A DNA stretch of 64,000 nt from Oidiodendron maius Zn (taxonomy: Eukaryota; Ascomycota; Leotiomycetes; Myxotrichaceae). Made by a program: the position numbers and the translations under genes. Position 1 is the first letter of the stretch, and the number at the start of each line of letters is the position of its first letter. Location of the stretch: the NCBI GenBank assembly GCA_000827325.1, contig KN832882.1, forward strand, positions 694,689 to 758,688, written 5' to 3'. The notes under the pieces were generated by a model that saw nothing but the letters and a program-made list of their open reading frames with translations, was not told the DNA's origin and did not search any database. Positions 11,075 through 22,600 of this stretch are shown piece after piece.

Positions 11075-12991
11075 TCAAGCAATCTGAAAATCCTCAGTTT
11101 CATATAGATCTGGATTGACGAGGTTGCCATCCTCCTTGAAAAGCTCGTTTTCCATTATGCCATCCAGATAACAAGGTCCAACAACAGTAAGAGTTGTTGA
11201 GCCTTTGCTTGGCCGGATGATCAAGGGCGTTGGAGCTCCTAGCATGACTGCAATCTTATCGCCATGCTTGAAATCGCTTGGTATCGTCCCAATTCGACCA
11301 GCTTTGGTGATTGTGATTTTCCGATACGCCTGAATATCAAGGAACCTCTTGAGGAATGACGAGTGAATTTCAAGGTTCCTCTCAAGATTGGCCAGCCGGA
11401 AGTCAATGTCAACATACGGTCCCAACGCTGCCCATTCAATGAATGCATTGTATTCTTGACGCTGTTGGGCCGTGGGCCGTCCGTCCCTGCCGTCCGAACT
11501 GGCTACAAGAGCACGCCACACAGCCTCTTTCCTGGCCTGCTCCCCGCCGTAGCAGGCACGCATCTCATCCAGGTAGGGGCACTCGGGCATCTCAAACAGC
11601 GCAATTTTTTTGTAAATCAAGTCCAAAACGTGTTTGATGTTACAGCCCTCGTCTTCAATATCGTAATATTCACCATCAGGTACGATCCATCCAGTGGCAA
11701 ATTGCACATCGTCAACAATAAAACCTCGCACCTGCAATATTTGCTCATCAGCACTGAGACTGGTGCTCTCTTTTGCCCTTGTGGCGCAATGGTACAATCG
11801 AAAAGAAAGCGGCTTTCCGATCAGTTGGTTGTGCCAGTCAGGTGCCCAGGACGGCGTGTCCGCCAAGTTGACGAATTCAGAGTTGGAAGAAAAATGTAAG
11901 AGCTTTAGTGCCTCTCCATATTTCGCATAGTATGAGGAAACGGAAGAGAAGAGACTCCTTAGCGAGTCAGTAAATCGCGGCGCAAACTCAGCCCGTTCAA
12001 TATCGGACATGAAGCTCAGAAAGGCGAAGATTTGGTCCCGAGCGTCTTTGCAACGCCGGTGCCGATTTGCTTGTAAGACATCAATGCCAGCAACAAGTTG
12101 GCCGCACCACCAGCCTTTGCGAATCATATATGCAGTCTCGTAGTTGCTTATACTGAGGTTGCAGCACTGCTTCATGGTAAGTGACCTGCCGAATGCCCAG
12201 GAATCTTTGCCTTCCCATCGCCGGCCAAACATTTCTATCGTAGTCAGTTCTCTCCATATGGGAGCTAGTGTCTCGATGTTTTCGAAAGCGAAGACCGCTT
12301 CACCGAAGATACAGCACAAGGCTTCTGGGAGAACGGCTTCTTGCAAGGTCCAGGTCCTGCAGAACCACGGCCGGATAAAGAGTTCTGCAACTGCCTTCCA
12401 TTCTGAGTCTCCATCGCGTGGCGATTCATCTTTCCCTGGTGAAAGTTCACCGTGATTTGCTCTCCCAGCTTCAGATTGTTCAGATTGACCATCTTCTCCC
12501 CGGCTCTTATCCTCAATGATATCAAGGAGCTTCAAGTCACGCCCTTTGGTCAGAGGCTCTCCGATATATGCCAAAGCTTCCATAGCATTAGAATAGATCC
12601 TGCCCATCAGCTTCATCTGGCCAGCTTTTTCGTCATTATTGCTTTGGTTGATGCAAATAGCGTCAACCCAGAAATACACCTTTTCCGTGTCGAATGACGA
12701 GGGGTCGATGTTGTCATCTATGGATCGTGTTCGAAGTCTATGCAGAGCCGTCAAGCAATTTTGTGTTATTTCAATCTTGCTTCCATTGCAGAATACAGCT
12801 CCTGTGTGCTCATTTCCCCAGAAGTAACTGAGTGCTCTATACTGTGGCCCTGAGCTTAATGAGACTGTGTGGAAGGTGATATTCAGTGGAGTGTCTATTG
12901 CGCAGTCGTAAGGCTGGTCAGCATCAAATGAGAACAAGCGTACTTCATCCAAGTCAATATTCAGCGGCAAATAAGGGCTATAGTCGGCCAT
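11075..12991 (-). CDS. HET-domain (heterokaryon incompatibility) protein
   Basis: Single exon, 638 aa from the ATG at 12991; the frame extends to 13066 but has no ATG there. The HET signature blocks are visible in order: YRALSYFWGN near residues 51-60, VYFWVDAICINQSNNDEKAGQM from about 105, and RPWFCRTWTLQEAVLP further on. An acidic, low-complexity insert (EDKSRGEDGQSEQSEAG) separates the last two blocks. HET proteins trigger growth arrest or cell death when incompatible hyphae fuse or on other non-self cues. No NACHT, ankyrin or WD partner domain is visible, so this is the stand-alone, most common type. It belongs to no obvious cluster here. Confidence 0.92.
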   Translation of the reverse strand: MADYSPYLPLNIDLDEVRLFSFDADQPYDCAIDTPLNITFHTVSLSSGPQYRALSYFWGNEHTGAVFCNGSKIEITQNCLTALHRLRTRSIDDNIDPSSFDTEKVYFWVDAICINQSNNDEKAGQMKLMGRIYSNAMEALAYIGEPLTKGRDLKLLDIIEDKSRGEDGQSEQSEAGRANHGELSPGKDESPRDGDSEWKAVAELFIRPWFCRTWTLQEAVLPEALCCIFGEAVFAFENIETLAPIWRELTTIEMFGRRWEGKDSWAFGRSLTMKQCCNLSISNYETAYMIRKGWWCGQLVAGIDVLQANRHRRCKDARDQIFAFLSFMSDIERAEFAPRFTDSLRSLFSSVSSYYAKYGEALKLLHFSSNSEFVNLADTPSWAPDWHNQLIGKPLSFRLYHCATRAKESTSLSADEQILQVRGFIVDDVQFATGWIVPDGEYYDIEDEGCNIKHVLDLIYKKIALFEMPECPYLDEMRACYGGEQARKEAVWRALVASSDGRDGRPTAQQRQEYNAFIEWAALGPYVDIDFRLANLERNLEIHSSFLKRFLDIQAYRKITITKAGRIGTIPSDFKHGDKIAVMLGAPTPLIIRPSKGSTTLTVVGPCYLDGIMENELFKEDGNLVNPDLYETEDFQIA

Positions 12992-13829
12992 TGGGATGTC
13001 GAGAGGAGGTCGCAGAGCGTTGGTTCTCCAGTCAGCAGTTGTGTTTCGTTGTGTCTTGATGAACAAAGAGACTCAAGCAGCCGTCCGAAAAAGTTACCCC
13101 AAGTTAAACCTTTTGGGGTGTCTAGCGTAGATGCTCTCATCGCCTCGTGCCTCGCCGATGACCGCCGCCCTTTGGAACTTTCCCGCACCAGTAGAACTTT
13201 TGTGTCTCGTCGCGTGTCTCACTGGGCGCCGCGAGGTTCACGCTATAATCATACGTCTCCAGTCCATCTCGGTCATTCCCTTGGCAAACCTGAGCATCAG
13301 CTGCTCTTCCCGTTCTAAAAACAGCACCCCTTCTGCGCTACAGGTCGTCCGGAACAGGAATGGCCATGATACAAAATACAACTTATAAAAGCTCGCTTAA
13401 TGCTCTCCTTGCACTGGAGTAACTTCCGGACTTCATTATTTTCTTCTTAAGTATCTTCAAAATCTGGAGCCATATTCTTTCATTATAGAACCCTCTCTCA
13501 AGGGGCTCCCAATTTTGAACAGACTCTAATGGTCGTGATTAAGCAGGGGGGAACAGCCGAGGCGACGATCAGTGGCGTGATTAAAACGATCAACAGGATG
13601 ATCAACCACAGTCTTTTTCTTATTGCAATTTAGTGTCCTTAGGGAGAAATGGTTCAAGAAAGTAATAAATTAATATCAAATTCAAAGGCTTGCTAAGAAA
13701 ATTTTTATAATTCTAAAACTATAAATTTGTCTCGTAACACGGTGCGTCTCGGGACGCAGGAACAGACGTTACTTCAGTCAGCACACTGCTATATTATTGC
13801 AAGGAGACTTGTGGGCAACACTCACAGAA
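12992..13829. other. Intergenic, no gene seen
   Basis: Contains the HET promoter and an AT-rich stretch (about 13380-13740). Short open frames over the HET start are shadows. Near 13745 there is a short palindrome, CGTCTCGGGACG, of unknown meaning. Confidence 0.5.
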
Positions 13830-15586
13830 CTAGCCTTTCGAGTACTTATGGACTTTGAGAGCAGTGCCGGGCAGCTGATAGCATTTCAAACATTTCAGTT
13901 TCAAGTGCAGCAATGGACTGCCTTTCCATTCAACTATAACAATACCGTTGCTGAGGTCAACTATGACACTGCTTGACTCATAACTTGGATCGTTATGAGG
14001 AGAGAACTTAATAGCGTCATGTTGGAAGCTTGCACTCAGTCCCCCGGTCTGTGACGTTAAGATGTGTGGCAATAATTGAATAAGCCCGTATCGCCAAACG
14101 TACGAAGTGTATCTTGGACAATTCTCAAAAAACATCTCATTGTCAGGTGGACTCGTGAACAAAGTAAAAAGCTGCTCAGAACTCTCCGTGCTAGCTGTCC
14201 CATGTGCTTCTTCGGTAGATAAGATCAAGATATGAAACCAATCATCATTCGTAAGTCTTTCTACAAGCCTAGACCCATCAAGCGCAGTGGTCGACATGGA
14301 GTCAGCCACAAGAGTAGCGTTTTGCAGATCCAGTTGCAACTGACGCTCGTCCTCATTAAATCCGGAGCTGGCAGGGAGTGGGTTATCAAACTCTACTGGA
14401 CCAATAAGAGACAGAAGCTGGACCACACAGTTTAATATACCAGAGCCAAGATTCTGGGATGACGAAGTTGTGGTGTGTACAACACATATTGCTGTCCATA
14501 GCTGGTAGAATCGGAGGACTATGTTCGGCTGCAACGTGCATTAGTAACTATTCTTTCAGAGAGAGGCTAAATACTCACATATGCCATATAAACGGCTTCG
14601 AAGGATTGCCAGATAATAGAATCAACATTACCAAGTGTGTGTTGAATCAAAGCATTTGAGAGGCGTGCGGAGAGAAGTATTTCTTCCTGATCAGACACAA
14701 AGGCCGGCTTTTCAATATCTCCGCACATTTGAACCGTTTGGTATAGAATCAACCCGCGTGCCCAAGGGGCATTTCCAATACGCAGGAGTAAAAAGAGTTG
14801 AATGAAGGTCTGTAAGTCATGTTTTGGCACGGCAAAGGAGGAAGTCTTGTCGTAATTGGGCGCGACATTATCAGTAAGAAGCCGTCTAGCGACTTCCTTT
14901 AGCTCTTGTACGAATGAAAGACCCGTCATATAGGGAACTGGTTGCGTGAGGGCTATCACGTTCATAAGCTGTTCCTCGGCGCGGTCTGTGAGGTTTGCAT
15001 TAATGAGTCCTTGGAATCGCTCGTTCACTTCCGTAGAGGAAATCTTGAGGCCGCTGAACATTAACGACGCGAGGCGAGGAGATTTCTGAGACCAGCTCTT
15101 CTCGACACTCCCTCTCGGGGTAAAACCGTCTCTGGCGTTTCCTAAAAGTTCGACTCCCCCCAAAGCGAGTAAGTGATAAGCCCGGACAAAGCCATCTTCG
15201 TCGATGCGTTTGTGCTGCGGGGCTTGCCTTTCAAAATCGTTAAGAATGAGCTCTGTAAACGGAAATCCAGCAAAGTAGACGAAGACACGCCAAAGTGTAG
15301 ATATAAAGGGGCTAATTAGTGAGAGTGGCTGGTTTGTTGTGATCCATTTCTTGAAGCTGTTTTCTTCCCAATGAAGTACGCCGTCCTCGTCAGCCACTGC
15401 GTCCTGCTTGAAGATGTCTCTCAGATGCTCATGATTATCGGCCAACTTCCCAAGAACATCAACGAGGTCTTTCGAAAGTGTTGACCTGTTTACATCTTCG
15501 TAGTACTGCTTTATGGCCTTCTCCGATGATTTCGTGAATTGTTGATGGAGCCAGATACCAACGGGAGTCAAGAAGTTCTGCCACAT
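13830..15586 (-). CDS. Conserved-looking hypothetical protein, two exons
   Basis: Exons 14579-15586 and 13830-14528, intron 14529-14578 (50 nt, GTGAGT...CAG), in phase, 568 aa from the ATG at 15586. The upstream in-frame TTG at 15595 is not a likely start. I do not recognise the family with certainty. The N-terminal third has an EF-hand-like acidic stretch (DEDGVLHWEENSF) followed by SPFISTLWRVFVYFAGFPF, which recalls the N-terminal region of fungal TLDc proteins such as Rtc5. The second exon has no clear TLDc core. There is no signal peptide or repeat. Gene reality is well supported by length and splice fit; function is unknown. Confidence 0.72.
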
Positions 15587-16133
15587 CTGAGACAATAACT
15601 AAAGAGCCTCAGCGGGAAGAAAGCTACTAATGGAAAAGTCGCTAGATTAGTGAGGCTATAATGATCAAATATGGATAGTACCGACTTTTAGATGTTTGTT
15701 AATGGTAGCAACGGACGTAGCTTGAAAGTAAGTGATTTACGTGTTCTTATGGGTGGAATCAATTTCCGTGCTAGAAAGCTATGACCGCCACACTAGGCTA
15801 TTTTTAATCCTCCGAGTCTACGAGTTACGAGCACCAGAGGATGTCAATGATTCCGTGCACATGAGCTCTAAGGAATCATCGTCAAAACTTGAAATAAACA
15901 AAAAGAGATTTTTAACATGATGTGCCTTCTAAGTCAACATCTAGTTTCAGCAGTAATTAATAATCATCAACTTCGAACCAAAATTTAATAGGCAAGTACT
16001 ATATAGTATATAGTATTTAATATCCGTCTATGTTTACAGGTTATGAATGCCAAGCGCAGTGGGCAGGATTCGATCCATAGGTTCATTGCTCTAGACTGCA
16101 AAACCATTGACTTTTTCTTGGATACAGCCAGTT
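15587..16133. other. Intergenic, no gene seen
   Basis: AT-rich interval holding the promoter of the two-exon gene and the 3' flank of the P450 gene. No convincing feature found on either strand. Confidence 0.5.
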
Positions 16134-17844
16134 TCAAGAATATGATATCTTACGAAACAGTAGCTTACACTGTCCTCCTTTCGCCGTCAGGACAAAATGG
16201 TCCCTCATTTCCATATCGCTATTTGTAGTGTCGGATCCTAATTCAACTGAATAGCGCTTCATAATTGCCGCAGTTGCCATCTTGAGCTCCATTGTTGCAA
16301 TCGGCTTTCCCATGCAGACGCGTTGGCCTCTTCCCCATACAAGAATCATGTCTCGCATTGCCGTCAGGTCAGAATTCTCATCAAGCCACCGCTCCGGCCG
16401 AAACTCATCTGGCTGTGGGAAAAATTCCGGATCTCGCTGGGTGCTGTAGCTCTGACACGAGACAATAGTCTACATGGCCCATTAGTCCAACTGGAGCCAG
16501 AAGAAGCTTAAGTTTTCCCAGTACTCACATTTTCAGGAACCTTTACACCATCAATAGTCCGCCCTCCCTTAGGTGTCACTCGTGGGAGACTTGCAGGCGA
16601 TGCTGGCCAGAAGCGTAGTGTCTCATGTATCAAGGCGTCTAGTATAGGTAACTTCATCACATCTTGATAATCAGGTACATTATCAAACTGGATGGTACTA
16701 AGTTCATCTCTGAGTCGTCGTTGCCATTCGGGATTCTTGGCTAACTCCCAGAACATGTAACTGAAAGTATTGCCTGTCGTATCAGTTCCAGCAAAGATAA
16801 GGTTTGTAATCTCGATAATGATATCATGGTCTGCAAGAGGTTTAGGGGCTGCCGTATCATCGCTAACTGCAATCATCTTTTGCAGCAGATCACGCCTGTT
16901 TCCAGTCCTACCGTAGCGATTGACATAATCATTAAAAGCTTCTCCTCCATACTAATTCTCATTAGCAAGACTCCCTCACATACATAGACGCAACTTGGCG
17001 TATGATAAGGGAGCTATACCCCATAAAATCGATGCCCAGCGGTAAGAAACTGATGGAGAGCCTTATATGGAACGTGTAGAAGCAATCGATGTAGCAAAGG
17101 AAATTGCCATTCAACCCAATAAGCCGGAAATACTTGATCCAAGTCATGTAATATCGTCGGTGCCTTTCCACTGTCAAGACATCCAAAATTCTTGCCAAAG
17201 AATATATCACCTAAGGAGTGGAGTGTCAGGTCTATCGCCATATGAGTCGGAATGCAGAATGGTGCATACTCGTGACATCTAGAGCTAACATTCTAAACCA
17301 AAGCATCATATCTAGAGCCTCAGACTGCCTCATTTCCAGAGCTCGCATAAGCTTGGTGATATGCTCAGAGACGATAGGCTCGACTTGGGCAACAGAGGCT
17401 GGCCCAAATATATGCGCAATGCGCTTTTGTCTTTCCCGATGCTCCTCTTTAATGCGCATTGTAAAGAGACTTTTTCTACCAAACGCTCCATACTGCGGTC
17501 CTTTAGCGTACGTTGGACTTGAGCCATAAATCTCGCGCATCGCCTTCCTAGTTGAGAATGACAACTCATTTGGTCCGATTCGCACCACGGATCCGTACTT
17601 CTGGTGAAGTTGATGAAGTGTCTGGGTGCGTTGACCGGAATTATCAAGCAGAATGAGCCATACTCCGGTGAATTTGGCAAGAAGAGGGCCGGGTATGTTG
17701 CGCAGGGGATGAAGAATAGCCCGCTATATTTAAATCAGCACCACTAGCTGTAGTTCGGCCGTTATAATTTTAGAAAACACATACTGTAGCAAGGATGAGG
17801 AGCACACCACTAGTAATAATAGAAGGAAAAGTCCAATCCATCAT
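16134..17844 (-). CDS. Cytochrome P450 monooxygenase
   Basis: Five exons on the minus strand: 17785-17844, 17270-17723, 17020-17231, 16529-16951, 16134-16469; 1485 nt, 494 aa, all in phase. An N-terminal membrane anchor (SIITSGVLLILAT) is followed by the hinge RNIPGP and HQKYGSVVRIGPNEL. Catalytic landmarks are the I-helix AGTDTTG, the K-helix ExxR in HETLRFWP, the PERW segment FRPERWLDE and the heme loop WGRGQRVCMG, whose Cys codon is 16314-16316. The usual Phe that opens the heme motif is Trp here. It should be an ER-bound heme-thiolate oxygenase. It is divergent from the FAH-family gene across a 402-bp shared promoter, suggesting co-regulation. The intron 17232-17269 is short (38 nt) but restores the frame. 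Confidence 0.92.
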
Positions 17845-18246
17845 GATAGGGACGCCAATACTGTAAAGAACAGTCTTAAAATAGTGAGTCAAACGTTAAG
17901 CTGTACGAGAAAGGCAAGCTTCATTGAGGGTATTATAGTGATAATAGAACGACGAGAGTTAAATAGACATGGATTTATGCGGTTGATAGCCGTATCGTAA
18001 TCATTCGGGTTCGGTCAGCACGAAGTCTTACATGTCCGCGAGATCCCGTTGATTCCCCCGATATACCGCTAATATATGACCGCAGATACCGAAAAATGAC
18101 CATTATGGCACCCTCCAGAGGTGAGTCCCGGGTGTTACAATGTGCACGAATTGGGTTTATAATCTAGCTTTATCCCGTATTCAATACTCTACAATCAGTC
18201 TCGCAATCGTCCTGTTGTCAGACAAGAAATTATAACGAACTTCAAT
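17845..18246. promoter_or_regulatory. Shared divergent promoter, P450 / FAH-family gene
   Basis: 402 bp between two divergent catabolism-type genes. It contains a CGG-GTT-CGG direct repeat at 18006-18014, a spacing used by some Zn2Cys6 factors, and a CCCGGG core near 18128. Site function is inferred only. Confidence 0.45.
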
Positions 18247-19358
18247 ATGCCCATCTATGTCCCTTGGTCGCGGCTGATCCGTTTCGTCGGTGAAGAAGAC
18301 GGCTTGATACATTTCGGAGATGCCATCGCTCCCGTGAACGACTTTGATATTGGCGCACACCAAAATGTGCGTTCATTAAAGGCCAAAGTTATCACTGGCG
18401 ATCCGTTCAAGCCAGATTGCCAAGTCACAGATAAAATTATGAATGTGAAAAGGCTCCTAGGACCGCTAACCAGTGACACTGTCCCTGCTGTGCGTTGTAT
18501 CGGTGGAAATTATGAAGCACATCGTCAGTAATCTCATGAATGTACTTTGGCATTAACATGGGGGACTAATATTGTATCGATTATTTAGTTCGTGAGTTAG
18601 GAATAAAACCACCGCGATTTCCATGCATGTTCCCAAAGCTACCAAATGCTGTTGCAGGATATGGCGAGGATATCGAAATACCCAAGATTGCACAAGATGA
18701 TCAGGCCGATTATGAAGGAGAGCTTGTCATTGTAATTGGGAAAGATGCTAAGAATGTCGCCGCAAAGGATGCCTACGACTATATTGTTGGTTATACGGTT
18801 GCCAATGACGTGTCCGCTAGGTAAGTCCATCTGGGTCTGGCAGGATATATAAATTTCATGATTGTGTTTCTAATTTGTTTATTTAGGAAATGGCAGTGGG
18901 ACCCAGAGCTGGTTGGAACGCATCCTCCGCCCCAGATGAGCTTCTCTAAGTCATTCGACTCATTCTGTCCGATGGGGCCATGCATTACCTCAGCTGCGGT
19001 CAGTCAATTACCTTGGTTAAATGAATTTCTCAAATACCGTTCCATTTTCAAAACTATTAGCTAACATTACTTCATCCTAACACAGCTCATCCCAGATCCA
19101 CATACGCTCCAGTTACAAACTCGAGTCAATGGCGAGTTACGGCAAGACAGTAATACCTCAGATTTGATAGTCCGAATCCCAGAGATTATTGAGTTCTGCA
19201 GTCAGGGTACTACTCTGCAAGCTGGCAGTGTCATCCTGACTGGAACACCTTCCGGCGTGGGGTCTACGATGAAGCCACCACGGTGGCTCAGACCTGGGGA
19301 TGCAATTGAAATTACCATTGGCCCTATGACACTTATTCATGGGGTGAAGTATGCATAA
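18247..19358 (+). CDS. Fumarylacetoacetate hydrolase-family protein
   Basis: Four exons: 18247-18523, 18589-18820, 18887-18998, 19086-19358; 894 nt, 297 aa. The start MPIYVPWSRLIRF and the N-terminal domain are followed by the FAH fold: CIGGNYEAHLRELG, then the metal-binding acidic pair in DYEGELVIVIGKDAKN and the Asp in ANDVSAR, and the C-terminal TGTPSGVGSTMKPPRWLRPGD. Members cleave C-C bonds of acylpyruvates or decarboxylate oxaloacetate with Mg2+. The length fits the single-domain (FAHD1-like) branch rather than true fumarylacetoacetase. The donor for intron 1 is GTCAGT at 18524; a nearby GTAATC would break the frame. With the divergent P450 it may form an aromatic-degradation pair; that link is inference. 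Confidence 0.93.
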
Positions 19359-19636
19359 TTTGTATTACAAACTGCAAATTGGAAATAAACGTGGACTAGC
19401 TTTAGACCGTAGTTAGGTTGGGATGTCAGAATATCAATATTCGTTGCATGCCGTGCTCCTTCGAATTGTTAGGCTGATCGTGTTATGGTATTTAGATAAA
19501 GATGTAAAAAAACCCTTATATCTTTCAAAGGGACTTATACCGGGATGGTAAATCAAACAGTCTGTATTACCGCAGTTTAAGATACAATATATGCAACACA
19601 AGCGCAATTCTGTCTGAATGAATATAATCTACGACC

Positions 19637-22600
19637 TCAGTGATCTCCATTCTGAATATTTCCACGGGATAGAAAGCCGTCTATCAGCGGATTGATAATC
19701 GCCGGTTTAGTGATGAACGAAAAATGATCTGCGTCTGGTATTTCGACCAGTTGGGCACGTTTAATCTCTTGGCGTAGATATAGTCCGCTCTGGCTGGGAA
19801 CTTCCTGGCCCAAGGATCCAGAGATCAATAGGGTTGGAGCAGCTATTGACGACATTAGGTGACGGTCATCATCAAGAGAGATATGCTTGAAAAATCCAAA
19901 GAGCGTCTGGATTCCAGCTTTGACGCTCATCTGCCGAAACCACGAGACCACCTTTCCGGCATCATCGCGAGACAGATCACGAAATACCACGGCTGGGTCG
20001 AGAATCATGCTCGTAATCCCGTCAATACCATCATTGTCTGCGGATGAGATGAATTGGTTCAATCTATCTTCTGAAAATCCCCACGGCCAATCACTCTTTT
20101 GTCGAAAGATTGGAGTTCCATTTATAGTGACCAATCTCACTACTCGCCCCGGATTTTGAGCAGCAAAACGAAGTGCAATATGGCCAGCAGAAGCAAATCC
20201 AACAATATTGGCGCGATCTAGTTTGAGGTGATCCATGAGAGTTCGTAAATCATTGCAGTATAGTTCTGTGACATCCTCAACATTTGCGGGAAGCTTCGAT
20301 GACTCTCCGTAACCGCGTAAATCCATGTATATATTGTGATAATTTTTGCGGAAATATTGACGCTGGGCTCCCCAAGACTGACTGGACAAGGGCAATCCAT
20401 GGATCCAAATGATCGTTTGACTTCCTTCGCCTTCTTCCCAAAAGGCAATCTCGCCATCAGCTGTGATGCATTTCTGAAAGAGAAACCCGAATTCTGTCTC
20501 AATTGGGACCGGGCTGACTGTGAGGTTTAGAGCTCCCATTTGATTAACAGTATCTTCTGCACTTTTACAGGGATAAATTGGGATTTTGGGTTTATTGGGA
20601 TAGTCAAAGTTGTCCAATCCGGGAACAACTACGGTAGCAGCATTGTAGTTATTGAGGCGAAGCTGTTGAGCAGCATAGTCGGTAACACAGCCGGAGAGAA
20701 GCTGTCTCGCATCCTCCAGTACCAATCGCATACGTGTTGTCAATGACATCCAGTCGTTTGGGCTTTTAATGAGAGGCATCTCTGAAAGCTCTGAAGTGAC
20801 ATTCGTTACAACTGGCCGACTGGCCTGGGGTTTATACTCCGGATAGCCAGAAAACATTGTCGGGCCTAGCGCACCTATTGCTTGGTTTCGGTTCCACAAT
20901 AAACGCAGTGGCCTCTCATATTGACGGATAAGCTCAATATCATCAGACTTCTCGATGTTGATATTTGGTCCGTGGGGTGCAATATAGAGTCTTTGAGGAG
21001 GAAGTTGGAGACCGGAGCTTTCAAGAATGACCTGAGCTACTGAATTGGTAGTCAGTGTCACCCCAGAGGTCTCGCGCCCTTGTCGGCCGACCACGACAAC
21101 CATTGCTTTCGTCCAATCTATATTATAATCATTTAACCAGTGTTTCATTCGGTAGGCAGCGTCTAGCCCAACCAAGAAGAAGGTAGCGATCATAACTGCG
21201 TTGAAGGGAACCGTGGCGTGGAGAATTGTCCCTCTAGCTTCGAGGTATTCCATCTGAAGGAATTCAGATGTAAGCTTCGTAGGATCATTGATCACAATCT
21301 GGAGAAATTCCACTGTTACAGCGCAAGAATAGTCAATCATGGCAGCAATAGTGGCCTCGCGTCCTTTAAATGCTTCGACTTGTATCTTGTCACGCCAGAG
21401 CTCCATGGAATTCGCACATCTCGTCTTATTAGTTGCTTCAAGTAATCGTTCAGCTTCTGAGCGCCAGATTTGATCTTGTGGAGCAGCTTCATACATTTGG
21501 ACAAGAGACGCTAAAGCCGGTCCCAGGTGAGAGATGGCAGCAAGCTCCTTGAATCCACGATTGGATCGTCTGAAGCTTATATACGATGGATCTCGATCAC
21601 CACCTGGATAGAAGATGAAACTACTACTTGTTGCCGCCAGGAGTGGATATGAAGCTGTCTTGGAGGACATTACGTTTGCTAGCTGAGTTCCGAGGCTTGA
21701 TTGACTGGCAGTGTATGTCTCAAACAAGGAGAGGAATTCCGGGTTCTGGTAGACCGTATCTCCTCGAACATCTTTTGGTCCGGAGACTGGCGACTTGAAT
21801 CGGTATATATGACTGTCGACACGAAATTGTTGGTCTTTGTCCAGGCTTTCACATATGACGAGCCATGTCTCTCCGTTGACGGTGATGGCAGTCACGTCTG
21901 TACCACCTAGAGTGGGGAAGCTTGCAATTGGTACAAGTTGGCCAGCATCTACACGGTATATTGACGATTGGAGGGCCGTATGAGGAGCATGTGGGTTACC
22001 CGTGATAAATCTGATGTGTGCCACGAAAGTCTCATCACCTTGACGGAATAGAGCCCACTCCCTTCCTCCCGGTTCTAATAACCTCTGGCGGATTTGGAAT
22101 TTAGCACCATCCCAGTAGTATATTAGACTGTCACCGCCGATATTCGCAAAGGCTAGGAGTGCCTCATCTTTGGTTTCAATAAAACAGAATGCTCTGCCCA
22201 ACGTCAATTCATCACCCAAGGTCTGGAAATGATTAAAGTGGCCCTCCTCCCACCGGAGAATAATAGACGGCATTTTGTGATCCGCGTATGCTAGAAATTC
22301 ATGTCCTGCAAGTGAAAAGTGGAGCCAGTTGTATCCCCAAGCTGATGGTACTGTCTGGAAGTGATGGAATGCGCTTGTAGATCTATCCCACTCAAAAATA
22401 ACTGACTCTGGTGGTATCTTAGACTGGAGGCCCGGTAGAGTGACGCCTTGTGCAAGGGCCAAAAAATGCCGATCGGCGAAGGTAAAGTATCGCCACTGTT
22501 TGGCAGCAAAAGTCGGAATCGTTTGGAATGGAATGAACTTCTCATCTTGCCACTCGAAGATGACAGATACAATATCCTCCAGGTTGTACGGCCCTTTTCC

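Noticed and set aside
11363-13388. Long plus-strand open frames over the HET gene
   Set aside because: Antisense shadows; the HET motifs are on the minus strand.
13830-15586. Firm assignment as a TLDc/Rtc5 protein
   Set aside because: Only a short N-terminal resemblance; the TLDc core is not recognisable, so left as hypothetical.
16043-16090. Possible tRNA T-arm (GGATTCGATCC-like)
   Set aside because: No cloverleaf can be formed around it.
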